Shown: positions 7,977 to 17,092 of the stretch, piece by piece | Layout of the letters: every line of letters starts with the position of its first letter | Numbering within the stretch: the stretch's first letter is position 1 | Assembly (NCBI GenBank): GCA_016184115.1 | Contig: JACPDH010000110.1 | Span: 1 to 53,639, forward strand | Length of the DNA stretch: 53,639 nucleotides | Origin: Acidobacteriota bacterium | GTDB lineage: Bacteria > Acidobacteriota > Thermoanaerobaculia > Gp7-AA8 | Direction of reading: 5' to 3' | Program-made: the position numbers and the translations under genes | Notes under the pieces: generated by a model | The model's database searches: none | Told to the model about the DNA's origin: nothing | Seen by the model: the letters and a program-made list of their open reading frames with translations, nothing else

Positions 7977-10595
7977 TCAGTCGCGCGCCTTCAGCGTCAT
8001 TAGCGTGACGATCGTGCGCTGTTCATACGCCGAGGATGGGCCGCGCGATCTGACCGTGATCGAGCGGACGGCGCGCTCCGCGATGGACGCCTCATCGCCG
8101 CCGGGAAAGAGCGCGGCAAACTGCTCTGCCTTCTCGACGTAGGGAGAGAGTAGAAACTCGCTCGCCGCCATTGGCCGGACGAGCCTGCGGGTCTTCGTCG
8201 TACCGTCTGCAAGCAGAACTTCGATCTCGAGCTCCGGAGGTTTGTAGAGTGTCCGAAGCATGCGGCCGGCGGCCGTGAGCTCGATGTCGACGCGTGCGAA
8301 GATTGGCGCGTCTCCAGAAATGTCGAGCCGAGTAGGTTCTCCCAGCCGCCCCTCGATCGTGGCGAGTGGCGTGAGCGCCGGTGCGACGCACGCCCCGCTG
8401 TGGCGCAGTAGCAGGGCCCTCGAGACATGTCGCTCGACGTCGTAGCACGCAAGAAGCCAGGGCCACGACGCTCCATCTTCGAGCGACGGATAGCGGCGAT
8501 CGACCGGCGCGATGTCGAAGACGATCTCGTCGGGGGGTGCGGTCGCGAAGCGCGACGCGTTCAGGCGTGCGAGCGACGGTGAATAGGCGGCGTAACTCAT
8601 CAGAACTGGACGGGGACTGTAGCGGACGCCTTCGGCGAGCACCTGTCCCGAAACCGACGGGTAAGCGTCGGCCGAGCTGCCGGCCCGAACGATCGGCACT
8701 CCGCCACCCGGGAGCTTCTCGAGCGCGATGCGCTCGTTCGCACGGAGCACCGCCTCCTGCTCCTCCCACTTCAGGAGCAGCCTCGCGCCGTGCGCCGCCT
8801 TCGCGAGTGTCGTGCGGAGCTGTGTTGTTAGGTCACCTTCGACGAAATGAGAGCAGAGCCAAAGCGCCGCGATGATCGGGAGGGCGAGTAGAATCGTGGC
8901 GCCGCGACGCAGGCGGCTCTCGCCGGCACGCAGCACGATCGCTGCATGGAGAAGCTGAACGATCAGCAGCGTCCCGCACGCCGGCGCGATATGGAAGTGA
9001 TCGGCCCGCACGAAGCCGAGCCTGAAAAGGATGAAGAGCAGGGCCCAGAACGCGGAAACGTAAAGAAGCGACCGGACCGCGCGCCGGCGCGCGTGCCACG
9101 CAACGAGGGCCCCGAAGGCGATCGTCGAGGCGACGTACGGCGCGAACGACCAGGGCTGGTAGAGCGGCGCGTCGATTCCCATCGCTTCGGAGTAGCCCGC
9201 CATCAACTCGAGCGAACGAGCGATCCATGGCCCGATGCTCCGGAGGTGCTGTCCGGCACCAATCCAGAGGGCGAGAAGCGATGCGAGGAAGACCAGTGAT
9301 GAGACCGGACGCTTTCGCCTCGTCAGATCGTCGATCCCAACCGCGATCATCACCGCGGATGCGGCGACCAGGAGCGAGAACTTCGACAGGCTGACGAGCC
9401 CCGTGGCGACGACGAGCATGAGCGCGAGCGGCTCACTGCGTCGTTCGGGAAGCTCGAAGAGGTAGAGCAGCAGAAGGAACGGCCAGAACGAGCTGAAGAA
9501 ATCGGGCCAGCACATCGCGCCGAGCAGCGGCAGGAGAAACGTCGCGATCGCGGCGATCGTGCGACTTCTCGTGCTCCGCCTAACGAGATCCCATAATGCG
9601 ACGAGCGCGACGACGGTGATGAAGAGTCTGCCGAGCGTCGCCGCGACGTATGTCGCCGGGTACCAGGCGTGGGTCGTTACGATTCCCCATGGGCCGAACG
9701 TGAAGACGATGCCGGTGCCGAACTGGCGCCCCGTCGCGAAGGCTTCGTGGACCGCAACCGGCCACCAGTATTCGGCGCCCACCCTGGGATCGGTCTCGGT
9801 CGGAACGAACAGTCCTATTGCCATGGCGATCGCTGCGAGAAGGGCGAGTCCGCCTGCGATCGCGGATGCGTTGAGGAAGCGCCGTCGCAGCGCAAGGCCG
9901 TACCAACGGAGGTAGATCGGCAGCCATGCGAGAACCTTGAACCGGCTCTTTCCTTCGGTGCGGTCGAGCCACGTCGCCGGGACCTCCTCGACTCGGCCCC
10001 CCGCGGCATGCGCCTTCACCGTGAGCTCCATCGCGAGTGCGAATCCCTGCTCGCTTTCGATCGGCGTCGTCTCGAGAAACGCGCGGCTGTAAGCTTTGAA
10101 GCTGTTCGTCGGGTCGTGCACGGGGAGCGCGTCGAGCCAGAAGAGGCTCAAGCCCGCCATTCTGCTCATCAATCCTTTGATGAACGGCCCGCCGATCTGA
10201 CGGCCGCCTTCCATGTAGCGGCTCGCACACGCAACCTGCGCCCCCTCTTCGACGAGGCGCACCATCTCCTCGACCTTCGGGAAGTCGTCGGAGAGATCGG
10301 CCATCATGACGACGACGACTGGGGCTCGCGCGGCACGCATTCCAGCTTCGATCGCGAAGCGCACGCCGCGACCGAGCTCGTTCTTCACGGTTCGCATCCC
10401 GAGAGGGATCCGATCGGGTGATAGCGCCGCAATCGCCGGCACTGTGTCGTCGCCGTCGAAGTCGTAGACGATGAGGATCTCGCCGTCGACGGGAAGCGTC
10501 TCAATCGCGCGATCGAAGAAGCGTGCGATGTTTGCCCCTTCGTTGTAGACGGGGACGACGACGCTGTAGCGCGGTGCGGTCTCGGTGCCGGTCAA
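7977..10595 (-). CDS. family 2 glycosyltransferase fused to a polytopic membrane domain
   Basis: The protein has 872 residues. Residues 1-235 form a GT-A family 2 (dolichol-phosphate-mannose-synthase-like) domain: SVVVPVYNEGANI, a DFDGDD segment, MADLSDDFP in the place of the usual metal-binding DxD, and a PTNSFKAYSR acceptor segment. About ten hydrophobic segments follow from residue 245 to about 560, then a mainly soluble C-terminal region. This fits a lipid-linked sugar transferase combined with a membrane glycosyltransferase-C-like domain working on envelope glycans or proteins. No sugar specificity can be assigned. The ATG at 10595 directly precedes the first GT2 strand. A 12-unit heptad tract starts 23 bp upstream. 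Confidence 0.82.
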   Translation of the reverse strand: MTGTETAPRYSVVVPVYNEGANIARFFDRAIETLPVDGEILIVYDFDGDDTVPAIAALSPDRIPLGMRTVKNELGRGVRFAIEAGMRAARAPVVVVMMADLSDDFPKVEEMVRLVEEGAQVACASRYMEGGRQIGGPFIKGLMSRMAGLSLFWLDALPVHDPTNSFKAYSRAFLETTPIESEQGFALAMELTVKAHAAGGRVEEVPATWLDRTEGKSRFKVLAWLPIYLRWYGLALRRRFLNASAIAGGLALLAAIAMAIGLFVPTETDPRVGAEYWWPVAVHEAFATGRQFGTGIVFTFGPWGIVTTHAWYPATYVAATLGRLFITVVALVALWDLVRRSTRSRTIAAIATFLLPLLGAMCWPDFFSSFWPFLLLLYLFELPERRSEPLALMLVVATGLVSLSKFSLLVAASAVMIAVGIDDLTRRKRPVSSLVFLASLLALWIGAGQHLRSIGPWIARSLELMAGYSEAMGIDAPLYQPWSFAPYVASTIAFGALVAWHARRRAVRSLLYVSAFWALLFILFRLGFVRADHFHIAPACGTLLIVQLLHAAIVLRAGESRLRRGATILLALPIIAALWLCSHFVEGDLTTQLRTTLAKAAHGARLLLKWEEQEAVLRANERIALEKLPGGGVPIVRAGSSADAYPSVSGQVLAEGVRYSPRPVLMSYAAYSPSLARLNASRFATAPPDEIVFDIAPVDRRYPSLEDGASWPWLLACYDVERHVSRALLLRHSGACVAPALTPLATIEGRLGEPTRLDISGDAPIFARVDIELTAAGRMLRTLYKPPELEIEVLLADGTTKTRRLVRPMAASEFLLSPYVEKAEQFAALFPGGDEASIAERAVRSITVRSRGPSSAYEQRTIVTLMTLKARD

Positions 10596-10617
10596 GTCGA
10601 GCGATACATTGACACAA

Positions 10618-10701
10618 CGAAACGCGAAACGCGAAACGCGGAATGCGAAACCCGGAATGCGGAATGAGGAACGCGAAAAGCGGAATGCGGAAGGCGGAAG
10701 T
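10618..10701. repeat. twelve-unit heptanucleotide repeat
   Basis: Twelve consecutive 7-nt units: CGAAACG three times, then CGGAATG, CGAAACC, CGGAATG, CGGAATG, AGGAACG, CGAAAAG, CGGAATG, CGGAAGG and CGGAAGT. Spacing is exactly 7 throughout with no indel. It lies directly upstream of the glycosyltransferase start. Confidence 0.9.
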
Positions 10702-10750
10702 CTGAGCTGACAATGCTCGTGTCCCCCGTCGCGTAGCGACGGCCGATCTT

Positions 10751-10818
10751 AGCCCCCGGTCCCTCGGAGAGGGACCGGGGGCTGGACGCGGAATTTTTTC
10801 CGCGCCGCGTAGCGGCGC
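10751..10818. repeat. cluster of three perfect palindromes
   Basis: A 14-bp perfect stem AGCCCCCGGTCCCT with loop CGGAG is at 10751-10783. A GCGGAA/TTCCGC palindrome around a T tract is at 10788-10803, and GCGCCGC/GCGGCGC at 10802-10818. The neighbouring genes diverge from this spacer, so a conventional terminator role is unlikely; a REP-like element fits better. The rest of the spacer, 10819-11081, holds no gene that I can recognise. Confidence 0.75.
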
Positions 10819-11081
10819 CGGAATTCATCCCCTCGACGCCCCCAGGTTCCCTCGCCCGCCTGCTTCGCGGAACGCGACTCGGTCACCGGCGGCAAAGGTC
10901 GGTCGTCGCCACGAAACGCGAGGACATGCGCCCGCGCCCGGGCCTTCACGCCTTGCACATGGTCAGCGGATCGGCAAGGCCGCATCGCGCCGGCGCCACT
11001 TGTGTGACTCATCCCAGCCCGTCAGAATGGTGGCCGTTGTCTCCATACAAGACTTCGTCCGGAGGCGGGAGGATCACATCG

Positions 11082-11468
11082 ATGCATCGGACAACCTGGA
11101 TTGCGGCAGGGCTCGCGATCGTCGTCGCGGCGGGCGCGGGTGCCGCTGAGTCCGCCACCGGGCACGCACCCGGCTCGACCTCGACGCTCGAGACGCTGCT
11201 CTACGTCTTTCTTCTCGGGTCCTTCATCGGGCTCGGCGTCATCACGCGCGTGTCGCGTCTGCTCCACACGCCGCTGATGTCGATCACGAACGCGATCTCC
11301 GCCATCGCGGTCGTCGGCTCCCTCATCATCACCGGGACGAAGCACCCGCTCTACATCAACATCCTCGGGGCGATCGCCCTCTTCGCCTCGATGACGAACA
11401 TCGTCAGCGGCTTTTTGATCACCGACCGGATGCTCAAGATGTTCAAGACCAAGGAGCCCGGCAAGTGA
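11082..11468 (+). CDS. pntAB: NAD(P) transhydrogenase membrane subunit PntAb (alpha part 2)
   Basis: This 128-residue protein is the small membrane subunit of the split-type proton-translocating NAD(P) transhydrogenase. After an Ala-rich hydrophobic N-terminus, LYVFLLGSFIGLGVITRVSR, HTPLMSITNAISAIAVVG and LASMTN-like ASMTNIVSGFLITDRML give the family's membrane helices. The ATG at 11082 follows GGAGGCGGGAGG, a strong ribosome binding site. Its stop overlaps the pntB GTG start by 4 bp. No gene for the NAD(H)-binding subunit PntAa is found upstream, where it is usual; the spacer there is repeat-rich. Confidence 0.9.
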   Translation: MHRTTWIAAGLAIVVAAGAGAAESATGHAPGSTSTLETLLYVFLLGSFIGLGVITRVSRLLHTPLMSITNAISAIAVVGSLIITGTKHPLYINILGAIALFASMTNIVSGFLITDRMLKMFKTKEPGK

Positions 11469-12871
11469 ACAGCGCGATCTTCACCTCGGTCGCATACCTC
11501 GTCGGCACGGCGCTCTTCATTCTCTCGCTCCACTGGATGAACACTCCGAAGACGGCGCGTCGGGGCGTGTTTGCCGGCGTCGGCGGGATGACGCTCGCGA
11601 TCGTCGGAACGATGTTCACTCCCGGCATCGAGAACTGGCTGTTCATCGCCGTGGCGATCGCGCTCGGTTTCGCGGTCGGCGTACCGCTCTCAATGGTGCC
11701 GCTCACCGCGGTGCCGCAGCGAACCGCGCTTTCGCACGCCTTCGGCGGCATCGCCGCGGGGCTCGTCGGCACGGCGAAGTACTACCTCTGGCTGAACGAG
11801 GCGCCGGCCGAGCTCACGGCGTTCCGCATGACGGCGATCATCGCCGAGATCCTGCTGGGGTATCTCACCTTCACCGGCTCACTGATGGCGGCGGGCAAGC
11901 TGCAGGAAGTGAAGTGGATTCCTCAGCGCCCGGTGACCTACCCGGGCCAGAACCTCACGAACCTCGCGCTGTTCGCCGTTGCGATCGTCTGCGGCGTGAT
12001 TCTCATCGTCAACCCGACCGGCTATCCGTTCCTTTTCCCGGTCGTCATCGGCCTCTCGCTGCTTTTCGGCATCCTGCTGATCATCCCGATCGGAGGCGCC
12101 GACATGCCGACCGTCATCGCGCTGCTCAACTCGTATGCCGGCCTCTCGGCCGTTGCGATGGGCTTCGTGCTCGACAACAAACTCCTTGTCGTGGCGGGTG
12201 CACTCGACGGATCGTCGGGTCTCATCCTCTCGATTATCATGTGTAAGGCGATGAATCGATCGTTCGCGAACGTGCTTTTCGGCGCATTCGGGCAGGTTCA
12301 GAAGAAGGTCGAAGGAGGGGAGCAACGCACCGTCAAGTCGGAAACGGCCGAAGGCGCGGCGATGGTGATGGAGCAGGCGTCGAAGGTCGTCATCATCCCG
12401 GGCTATGGCATGGCGGTCGCGCAGGCGCAGCACCGCGTCCGCGAGCTCTTCGACATCCTCACGAAGCGCGGCGTCGACGTGAAGTTTGCGATCCATCCGG
12501 TCGCCGGCCGCATGCCTGGGCACATGAACGTTCTGCTCGCCGAGGCGGACATTCCGTACGACCGGCTCGTCGAAATGGGCGACATCAATCCGGAACTGCC
12601 GCAGACCGATGTGGTGCTCGTCATCGGCGCGAACGACGTCGTCAACCCCGCAGCGCGACACGACAAATCGAGCCCGATCTACGGCATGCCGATCATCGAC
12701 GCCGACAAGGCGCGAATGTGTCTCGCGATCAAACGGTCGATGAATCCAGGCTTTGCCGGCATCGAGAACGAGCTCTACTTCGCCGGGTCGACCTACATGC
12801 TCTTTGGCGATGCGAAGGCGGTAGTCGGCGAAGTCGTGAAGGCATTGAGCGGCGGGAGCGGGATGCACTGA
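11465..12871 (+). CDS. pntB: NAD(P) transhydrogenase subunit beta PntB
   Basis: This 468-residue protein starts at a GTG that overlaps the previous stop codon (GTGA). About nine membrane helices are followed by the NADP(H)-binding domain III with VIIPGYGMAVAQAQ, AGRMPGHMNVLLAEA, VLVIGANDVVNPAA and MNPGFAGIENELYF. The complex uses the proton gradient to drive hydride transfer from NADH to NADP+, supplying NADPH. Length and motif order are normal, so the gene looks functional. Confidence 0.96.
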   Translation: MNSAIFTSVAYLVGTALFILSLHWMNTPKTARRGVFAGVGGMTLAIVGTMFTPGIENWLFIAVAIALGFAVGVPLSMVPLTAVPQRTALSHAFGGIAAGLVGTAKYYLWLNEAPAELTAFRMTAIIAEILLGYLTFTGSLMAAGKLQEVKWIPQRPVTYPGQNLTNLALFAVAIVCGVILIVNPTGYPFLFPVVIGLSLLFGILLIIPIGGADMPTVIALLNSYAGLSAVAMGFVLDNKLLVVAGALDGSSGLILSIIMCKAMNRSFANVLFGAFGQVQKKVEGGEQRTVKSETAEGAAMVMEQASKVVIIPGYGMAVAQAQHRVRELFDILTKRGVDVKFAIHPVAGRMPGHMNVLLAEADIPYDRLVEMGDINPELPQTDVVLVIGANDVVNPAARHDKSSPIYGMPIIDADKARMCLAIKRSMNPGFAGIENELYFAGSTYMLFGDAKAVVGEVVKALSGGSGMH

Positions 12872-12913
12872 CGGAACATTGGCCCCGTGGCCTGATCCTA
12901 CGAGGAAGAGGCT

Positions 12914-13008
12914 GAAGTTAGAACGATGAACGATGAAGTTTGAACCCAGAAGCCCCTGCCCGCGGCCCTTTTCCGGGTTCAAACTTCATCGTTCATCGTT
13001 CTAACTTC
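12914..13008. repeat. heptad-repeat hairpin, copy 3, with perfect 34-bp arms
   Basis: The left arm 12914-12947 reads GAAGTTA, GAACGAT, GAACGAT, GAAGTTT, GAACCC. The right arm 12975-13008 is its exact reverse complement over all 34 positions, with a 27-nt loop. It lies between two convergent genes, 43 bp after pntB, and could stop transcription from both sides, although no T tract follows. Confidence 0.93.
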
Positions 13009-13080
13009 GAGTCTTTCGTCCCCAACTCCGGGCCATTGCGGTCAGGCATTCATCACGAGTAGTGGGCCGGCTGGCGGTCC

Positions 13081-14694
13081 CTACTTTTGTTCGACCTCGA
13101 GTGAGGCCTCGTTGAGGTTCAGGATCTTCGCGCCTTCAGTCTTATCGACGTACTGCACGTGGATGAAGAAGCTTGCGGAGTAGGTTCCAGGCTTCACGCC
13201 GTCCACGAAGACGACATCGCGCTCGGCGTTCCGCCCAGCGCGTGCCACATACTCCTTCTCGATCTCCGAGGAGAGGGCACCTGAGCGGACGGTGACGGAG
13301 TAGCGCGCGAAGAGCGGCATCGTGACCGCTCCCGATGTCGATTCGCTCGTCCCTGAAATGTAGTCGTCGCCGATCCACGCATCCCAGCTCGCGACGAGTT
13401 TGTCGTCGCGAATCTCGAGGCTGAAGTCGTCGAGATCGATTTTCGAAGGCGAGTCGGGTTCCGGAGACGATTCCTGCCTGCGGTCATAGTCGACGCCGAG
13501 CCCGCGCTCACGAAGCGCGAAGCGAGCGTGCATCCGTTTGGCCCAGTCGTCCGAACGGAGATCCTTGCGGAGCGCGGCGACGTCCGCTGGATCGGAAACG
13601 ATCGGGACCGGCTGAGAGACCTGACCCCCGGCGGATGGCACGCGGCCGCCGATCCACGCCGCCAGCGTCGGGCCTTTGAGCCGGCGAATCGCGTTTTCTC
13701 CGTAATCTGCAATCCAGATCGCCCGACCGTCCCAGGCGACACCGCTCAAGTACTCGAGTGGCCCCGACCAGCTGTGGACGACTTCCGGGCGATCGCCGGA
13801 GACGTCGACGATAGAGATTGCGTCGCTGAAGACGTCGACCCACCAGAGGTACCGGCCGTCCCAGGCGAGTCCCTGACAACCGATCGAAGGCGGCGCGTGC
13901 TCAGCCACCACCTCGAGCTCGGCGTCGAGCTCATAGAGTCGCGGCGTTTCCCCCGAGTCGCGCGTGTTGTTTCGCGTCGCAGCCCAGTAACGCGCTCCGT
14001 CCCATACGATCGCGCCTAACCGCTGGGGAGCGGGTACCGTTTTCGTGATGCGAAGCGTAGCGGGATCGAGCACGACGAAGACGATCCCGTCGTTCTGCTG
14101 GAACCAGCTGCCATTCGCGATCGCGACGAACTCCGTGCCGTTCCAGGTGATACCGTCGAGCGAGATTCGCTGCGCGTACGTCGCCTCGACTACCGGGATC
14201 TGGCGCGTCGTCCAGTCTCCATCATCCTCGGGGGTGATCTCGAGCAGGCCCCAAGGGTCGTCGCGTTTGCAGGTGAGAAACCGCCGGCCGTCCCACGCGA
14301 GTCCGTAAGGGCCTCCCGGGAGGGCAAGCTTCAGGTCGAACTCGCTGCCTGGATTCGCCTGCGCGTCGAGCGACTTCGCTCGTGACGGTTCGCTGCCCCA
14401 GTAGGGGTTCTCCATCAACTTCAGCCGCGGGCGGATCTTGATCCAGTAGTATCCGCCGACGACGACCGTGGCACCGATGATTGACACGGTGAGCAGCCAC
14501 GCGATGCGTGCGAGTGGCGAGCCGCGCGGGGAAGAGGTAGCGGGTTTCCCAGCGCTCGTGCGCGGATGCGGCCGAACGCTCCCTGGCGAAGCCGGTCGCG
14601 GAGGGCGAGCACTGCCGCCGCCGAGTCGCGCACCGCAACGCGGGCACGAGGTGGACGCGTCACTCGATTCGCGATGGCATCGCGGACATTGCAT
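13081..14694 (-). CDS. zinc-ribbon, membrane-anchored, propeller-like protein of unknown function
   Basis: The protein has 537 residues. It opens with a zinc ribbon (MQCPRCH, then CPRCG), a Pro/Arg/Ser-rich linker and one membrane helix (IAWLLTVSIIGATVVVGGYYW). A repeated domain follows in which GLAWDGR, GITWNGTEF, AIVWDGARYW, GLAWDGRYLWW and GVAWDGRAIW recur every 45-50 residues, as in a beta-propeller. The C-terminal 150 residues are predicted soluble and start with an alpha-helical DPADVAALRKDLRSDDWAKR stretch. It is probably cytosolic at the N-terminus and periplasmic after the helix. The ATG at 14694 places the ribbon at the N-terminus; a TTG at 14715 preceded by GGGAG is an alternative. 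No enzymatic motif was recognised. Confidence 0.75.
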   Translation of the reverse strand: MQCPRCHRESSDASTSCPRCGARLGGGSARPPRPASPGSVRPHPRTSAGKPATSSPRGSPLARIAWLLTVSIIGATVVVGGYYWIKIRPRLKLMENPYWGSEPSRAKSLDAQANPGSEFDLKLALPGGPYGLAWDGRRFLTCKRDDPWGLLEITPEDDGDWTTRQIPVVEATYAQRISLDGITWNGTEFVAIANGSWFQQNDGIVFVVLDPATLRITKTVPAPQRLGAIVWDGARYWAATRNNTRDSGETPRLYELDAELEVVAEHAPPSIGCQGLAWDGRYLWWVDVFSDAISIVDVSGDRPEVVHSWSGPLEYLSGVAWDGRAIWIADYGENAIRRLKGPTLAAWIGGRVPSAGGQVSQPVPIVSDPADVAALRKDLRSDDWAKRMHARFALRERGLGVDYDRRQESSPEPDSPSKIDLDDFSLEIRDDKLVASWDAWIGDDYISGTSESTSGAVTMPLFARYSVTVRSGALSSEIEKEYVARAGRNAERDVVFVDGVKPGTYSASFFIHVQYVDKTEGAKILNLNEASLEVEQK

Positions 14695-14846
14695 CTCGGC
14701 GTTCCCGACCTGCAATGAAGATACTCCCGACGATCCCCGGCGTGCACGAGTTTCGAAATCAGGCGATAAGCGAAAAGCGAGAAGATGCCGGCCGCCCTAA
14801 ACGGCGGGGACCGATCCGACAATGTCACGGCAAACGCGGCGATCGC

Positions 14847-15641
14847 TCAGTTCTGACTCTTCAGGATCTTGACGCTTCCGTTCGTCGTCCGGATGCGGAG
14901 CTCGTCTCCGCCACCGTTGAGTGAACCGCTGAGGTGGTTGCGATCGATTGTGCCCTGGACGGTGATGGGAAAGTCGGACTTGATCGATCCGTTCGTCGTC
15001 CGCGCGTCGAGGTTGGCGCGGAAGGAGACCGGAAGCTCGACCTGTACGCCACCATTGGTCGTCTCGAGCTCCATGCGGCCGGCCGAGGTTGCGGTGAGCT
15101 GCGCCGTGATCCCGCCGTTCGTCGTCTCCGCGCTCACGCGACCGGAGCATTTCACGACCTCGATCCTGCCATTCGTCGTCTCGAGCGCCATGACGCCGCT
15201 GATCTCGCGCACTTCGATCCGACCGTTCACCGTCTCGAGGTCGAGGTTCGTCTTGCGCGGGACGGTGATTGTGTAACGGACATTCGCATCGACGTTGTTA
15301 CCGGCAAGCCAGCTGAAAAACCCGCCGTCGCCCCTCTTGGGGTGAATGGTCCGGATCCTGAGGGAATCGCCCTCCTCGCGGACGTCGATACGCAGCTCTT
15401 TCATCGCCGTTCTCGCGGCCTCGCCACTCCCGTCGATGCTCTTCTCGGCCTCGACACGGATTTCGTTGCGGTCCCACGACATCACGGTGACCGATCCGTT
15501 CTCGTTATCGACGCCGACGGTCGCCTTTCCGGCGAACGTCTTGTCGAACGTCTTGTCGAACGTCTCCGTCAGGTCGCTCGCGTAAAGCGTTGCGCAAGTC
15601 ATCATCATCGCCGCTGCGACACTCAGAATCCGCGTTCTCAT
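14847..15641 (-). CDS. exported DUF4097-type beta-strand repeat protein
   Basis: The protein has 264 residues with a signal peptide ending near ATLYASD. After the short repeat TFDKTFDKTF comes a domain built of repeated (V/T)NG-R/G turns (ETVNGRIEV, ETTNGRIEV, ETTNGGITA, ETTNGGVQV, RTTNGSIKS, RTTNGSVKI) spaced about 20-25 residues apart. This is the DUF4097 (putative adhesin) beta-helix pattern. The ATG at 15641 is chosen because GGGAGG lies 7-8 nt before it; the ATG at 15656 precedes that site. The molecular role is unknown. Nothing links it to the neighbours except the same strand. Confidence 0.85.
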   Translation of the reverse strand: MRTRILSVAAAMMMTCATLYASDLTETFDKTFDKTFAGKATVGVDNENGSVTVMSWDRNEIRVEAEKSIDGSGEAARTAMKELRIDVREEGDSLRIRTIHPKRGDGGFFSWLAGNNVDANVRYTITVPRKTNLDLETVNGRIEVREISGVMALETTNGRIEVVKCSGRVSAETTNGGITAQLTATSAGRMELETTNGGVQVELPVSFRANLDARTTNGSIKSDFPITVQGTIDRNHLSGSLNGGGDELRIRTTNGSVKILKSQN

Positions 15642-15718
15642 GGCGTGTCCTCCCATTCGCTGGATTGGGAGTACGGAGAAACGGAGAGTGGGGTTTCACG
15701 GTTCTGCCTTCGCCGAAG

Positions 15719-16240
15719 CTAGAACGCCTTCGAAGAGCGATAGATCCTGACGATGTCGAGCGGTGCTTTCAGCTTCGGCGTCTCCACGCGGATCGCGACG
15801 AACAGAGTCGTCCGCTCCGGCGACACGCGCCACGTTTCGGTCAGGGTCATCTCGGCTTCGCGGTGGACCGCGATGATCGAGGATTCGTTGAGTGTCAGCG
15901 TCGAAGTGGGTGACGGTGCGCTTCCGTCCAGCTTGTAGGTCCGCTCGAAGCGTCCCCCGCCCTGGATATGGAGCTGGCCGCCGACGCGTTCGATGTAGAG
16001 GATCTCGGGAGGATTCCGCAACACCATGAGCCGGTCGCGGGTCGGATCGGCGTCCTGCTTGAGCTCGCTCAACCATTCCTGCGGAATCGATGGGACCTCG
16101 CCTGTATCGTTGATGCTCGCGGCGTAGTCATACATCCAGCTTCCCTCGACCTGGGGATAGACGTAGTCGACACGGCTGGCGCACGAAACGAATGCGAGCA
16201 GGATGAGGAGAGCGGCGAGCAGGAATCGGGTCGGTTTCAT
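15719..16240 (-). CDS. lipoprotein of unknown function
   Basis: The protein has 173 residues. The signal peptide FLLAALLILLAFVSC ends in a lipobox (AFVSC), so Cys-20 would be lipidated and the protein anchored in a membrane facing the periplasm. The mature part is mostly beta: EGSWMYDYAASIND, ILYIERVGGQLHIQGGG, MTLTETWRVSPERTTLFVAI. It resembles small lipocalin-like or secreted repeat lipoproteins, but I recognise no family. It diverges from phoU. Confidence 0.7.
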   Translation of the reverse strand: MKPTRFLLAALLILLAFVSCASRVDYVYPQVEGSWMYDYAASINDTGEVPSIPQEWLSELKQDADPTRDRLMVLRNPPEILYIERVGGQLHIQGGGRFERTYKLDGSAPSPTSTLTLNESSIIAVHREAEMTLTETWRVSPERTTLFVAIRVETPKLKAPLDIVRIYRSSKAF

Positions 16241-16318
16241 CGCGCGCCGATTTTAGCCCGAGATCCGCAATCTGTGGGGCTGCGCGAGACCCGGCAGTTG
16301 GTGTGCGCGCACAAGACT

Positions 16319-16357
16319 CTTTACCTCGAATTCACGCGCGCTGCGAGGGTCATTCAT
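16319..16357 (+). promoter_or_regulatory. possible Pho-box-like repeats upstream of phoU
   Basis: TTTAC at 16320-16324, TTCAC at 16331-16335 and TTCAT at 16353-16357 lie at offsets of 11 and 22 bp, with one turn skipped. The same TTYAY pattern in 11-bp phase is stronger before the porin gene. PhoB/PhoP family regulators bind 11-bp-phased direct repeats, so a phosphate-response operator is plausible. Confidence 0.35.
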
Positions 16358-16424
16358 CGCCGCTGCCTAGCATGACGCGGGAAGGGGAGGCCGTCTCCGC
16401 GGTCCCGCCATGCAGGGAGAGGCA

Positions 16425-17084
16425 ATGCAGCGGCACTTCGACCAGGACATCGAGAAGCTCAAGGAGCAGATTCTCCGGATGGGAGCGATGGCGGAAGATG
16501 CCATTGCGCAGAGCATCCGCGCCCTCGTCGAACGCGACAGCGCCGTCGCGGAGCGGGTCATCGCGCTCGACGACGAGATCGACCGGCTCGAGCTCGACGT
16601 CGACCAGCTGACTCTCGAGCTGATCGCGAAGATGCAGCCCGCCGCGCGCGACCTGCGGATGGTCGTCACCGCGATGCGGATCACGCCCGAGCTCGAGCGG
16701 ATCGCCGACCTCGCGCAGGATGTCTGCGAGCGCGCGATCGAGCTCAACGGCGAAGCGCCGCTCAAGCCTCTCGTCGTCATCCCGCGTCTCGCGCGGATTT
16801 CTCAGGAGATGGTCCGGCAGTCGATCGATGCGTTCGTCAGGCAGGATGCCGATCTCGCACGCGAGGTGATCCGTCGTGACGACGAGGTCGACGATCTCAA
16901 CGAGCACTCGTTTCGCGAGCTCCTGACCTACATGCTCGAAGACTCGCGCAACATCTCACGTGCGATCCGCCTCACCTTCATCGGCAAGTACTTCGAGCGA
17001 ATTGCCGACTCCGCGACGAACATCGCCGAGATGGTCGTCTATTTGGTCGACGGACGGATCGTGAAGCATCAGAAGAGCGAATGA
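16425..17084 (+). CDS. phoU: phosphate-transport accessory regulator PhoU
   Basis: This 219-residue protein consists of two PhoU repeats, each a three-helix bundle. MGAMAEDAIAQSIRALVERD, AARDLRMVVTAMRITPELER and LTFIGKYFERIADSATNIAE contain the conserved E/DxxxD metal-binding pattern. PhoU damps signalling from the Pst transporter to the PhoR sensor kinase and limits phosphate uptake. The ATG at 16425 is chosen because GGGAGAGG lies just upstream; an ATG at 16410 is in frame. It precedes the porin-pstSCAB genes by 143 bp. No phoB or phoR is in the window. Confidence 0.93.
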   Translation: MQRHFDQDIEKLKEQILRMGAMAEDAIAQSIRALVERDSAVAERVIALDDEIDRLELDVDQLTLELIAKMQPAARDLRMVVTAMRITPELERIADLAQDVCERAIELNGEAPLKPLVVIPRLARISQEMVRQSIDAFVRQDADLAREVIRRDDEVDDLNEHSFRELLTYMLEDSRNISRAIRLTFIGKYFERIADSATNIAEMVVYLVDGRIVKHQKSE

Positions 17085-17092
17085 TTACCGAA

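Noticed and set aside
10618-10701. The regular repeat as a CRISPR array
   Set aside because: Units are 7 nt with no spacers, and no cas genes are nearby.
10751-10783. Strong 14-bp hairpin as a terminator
   Set aside because: Both flanking genes point away from it, so no known transcript ends there.
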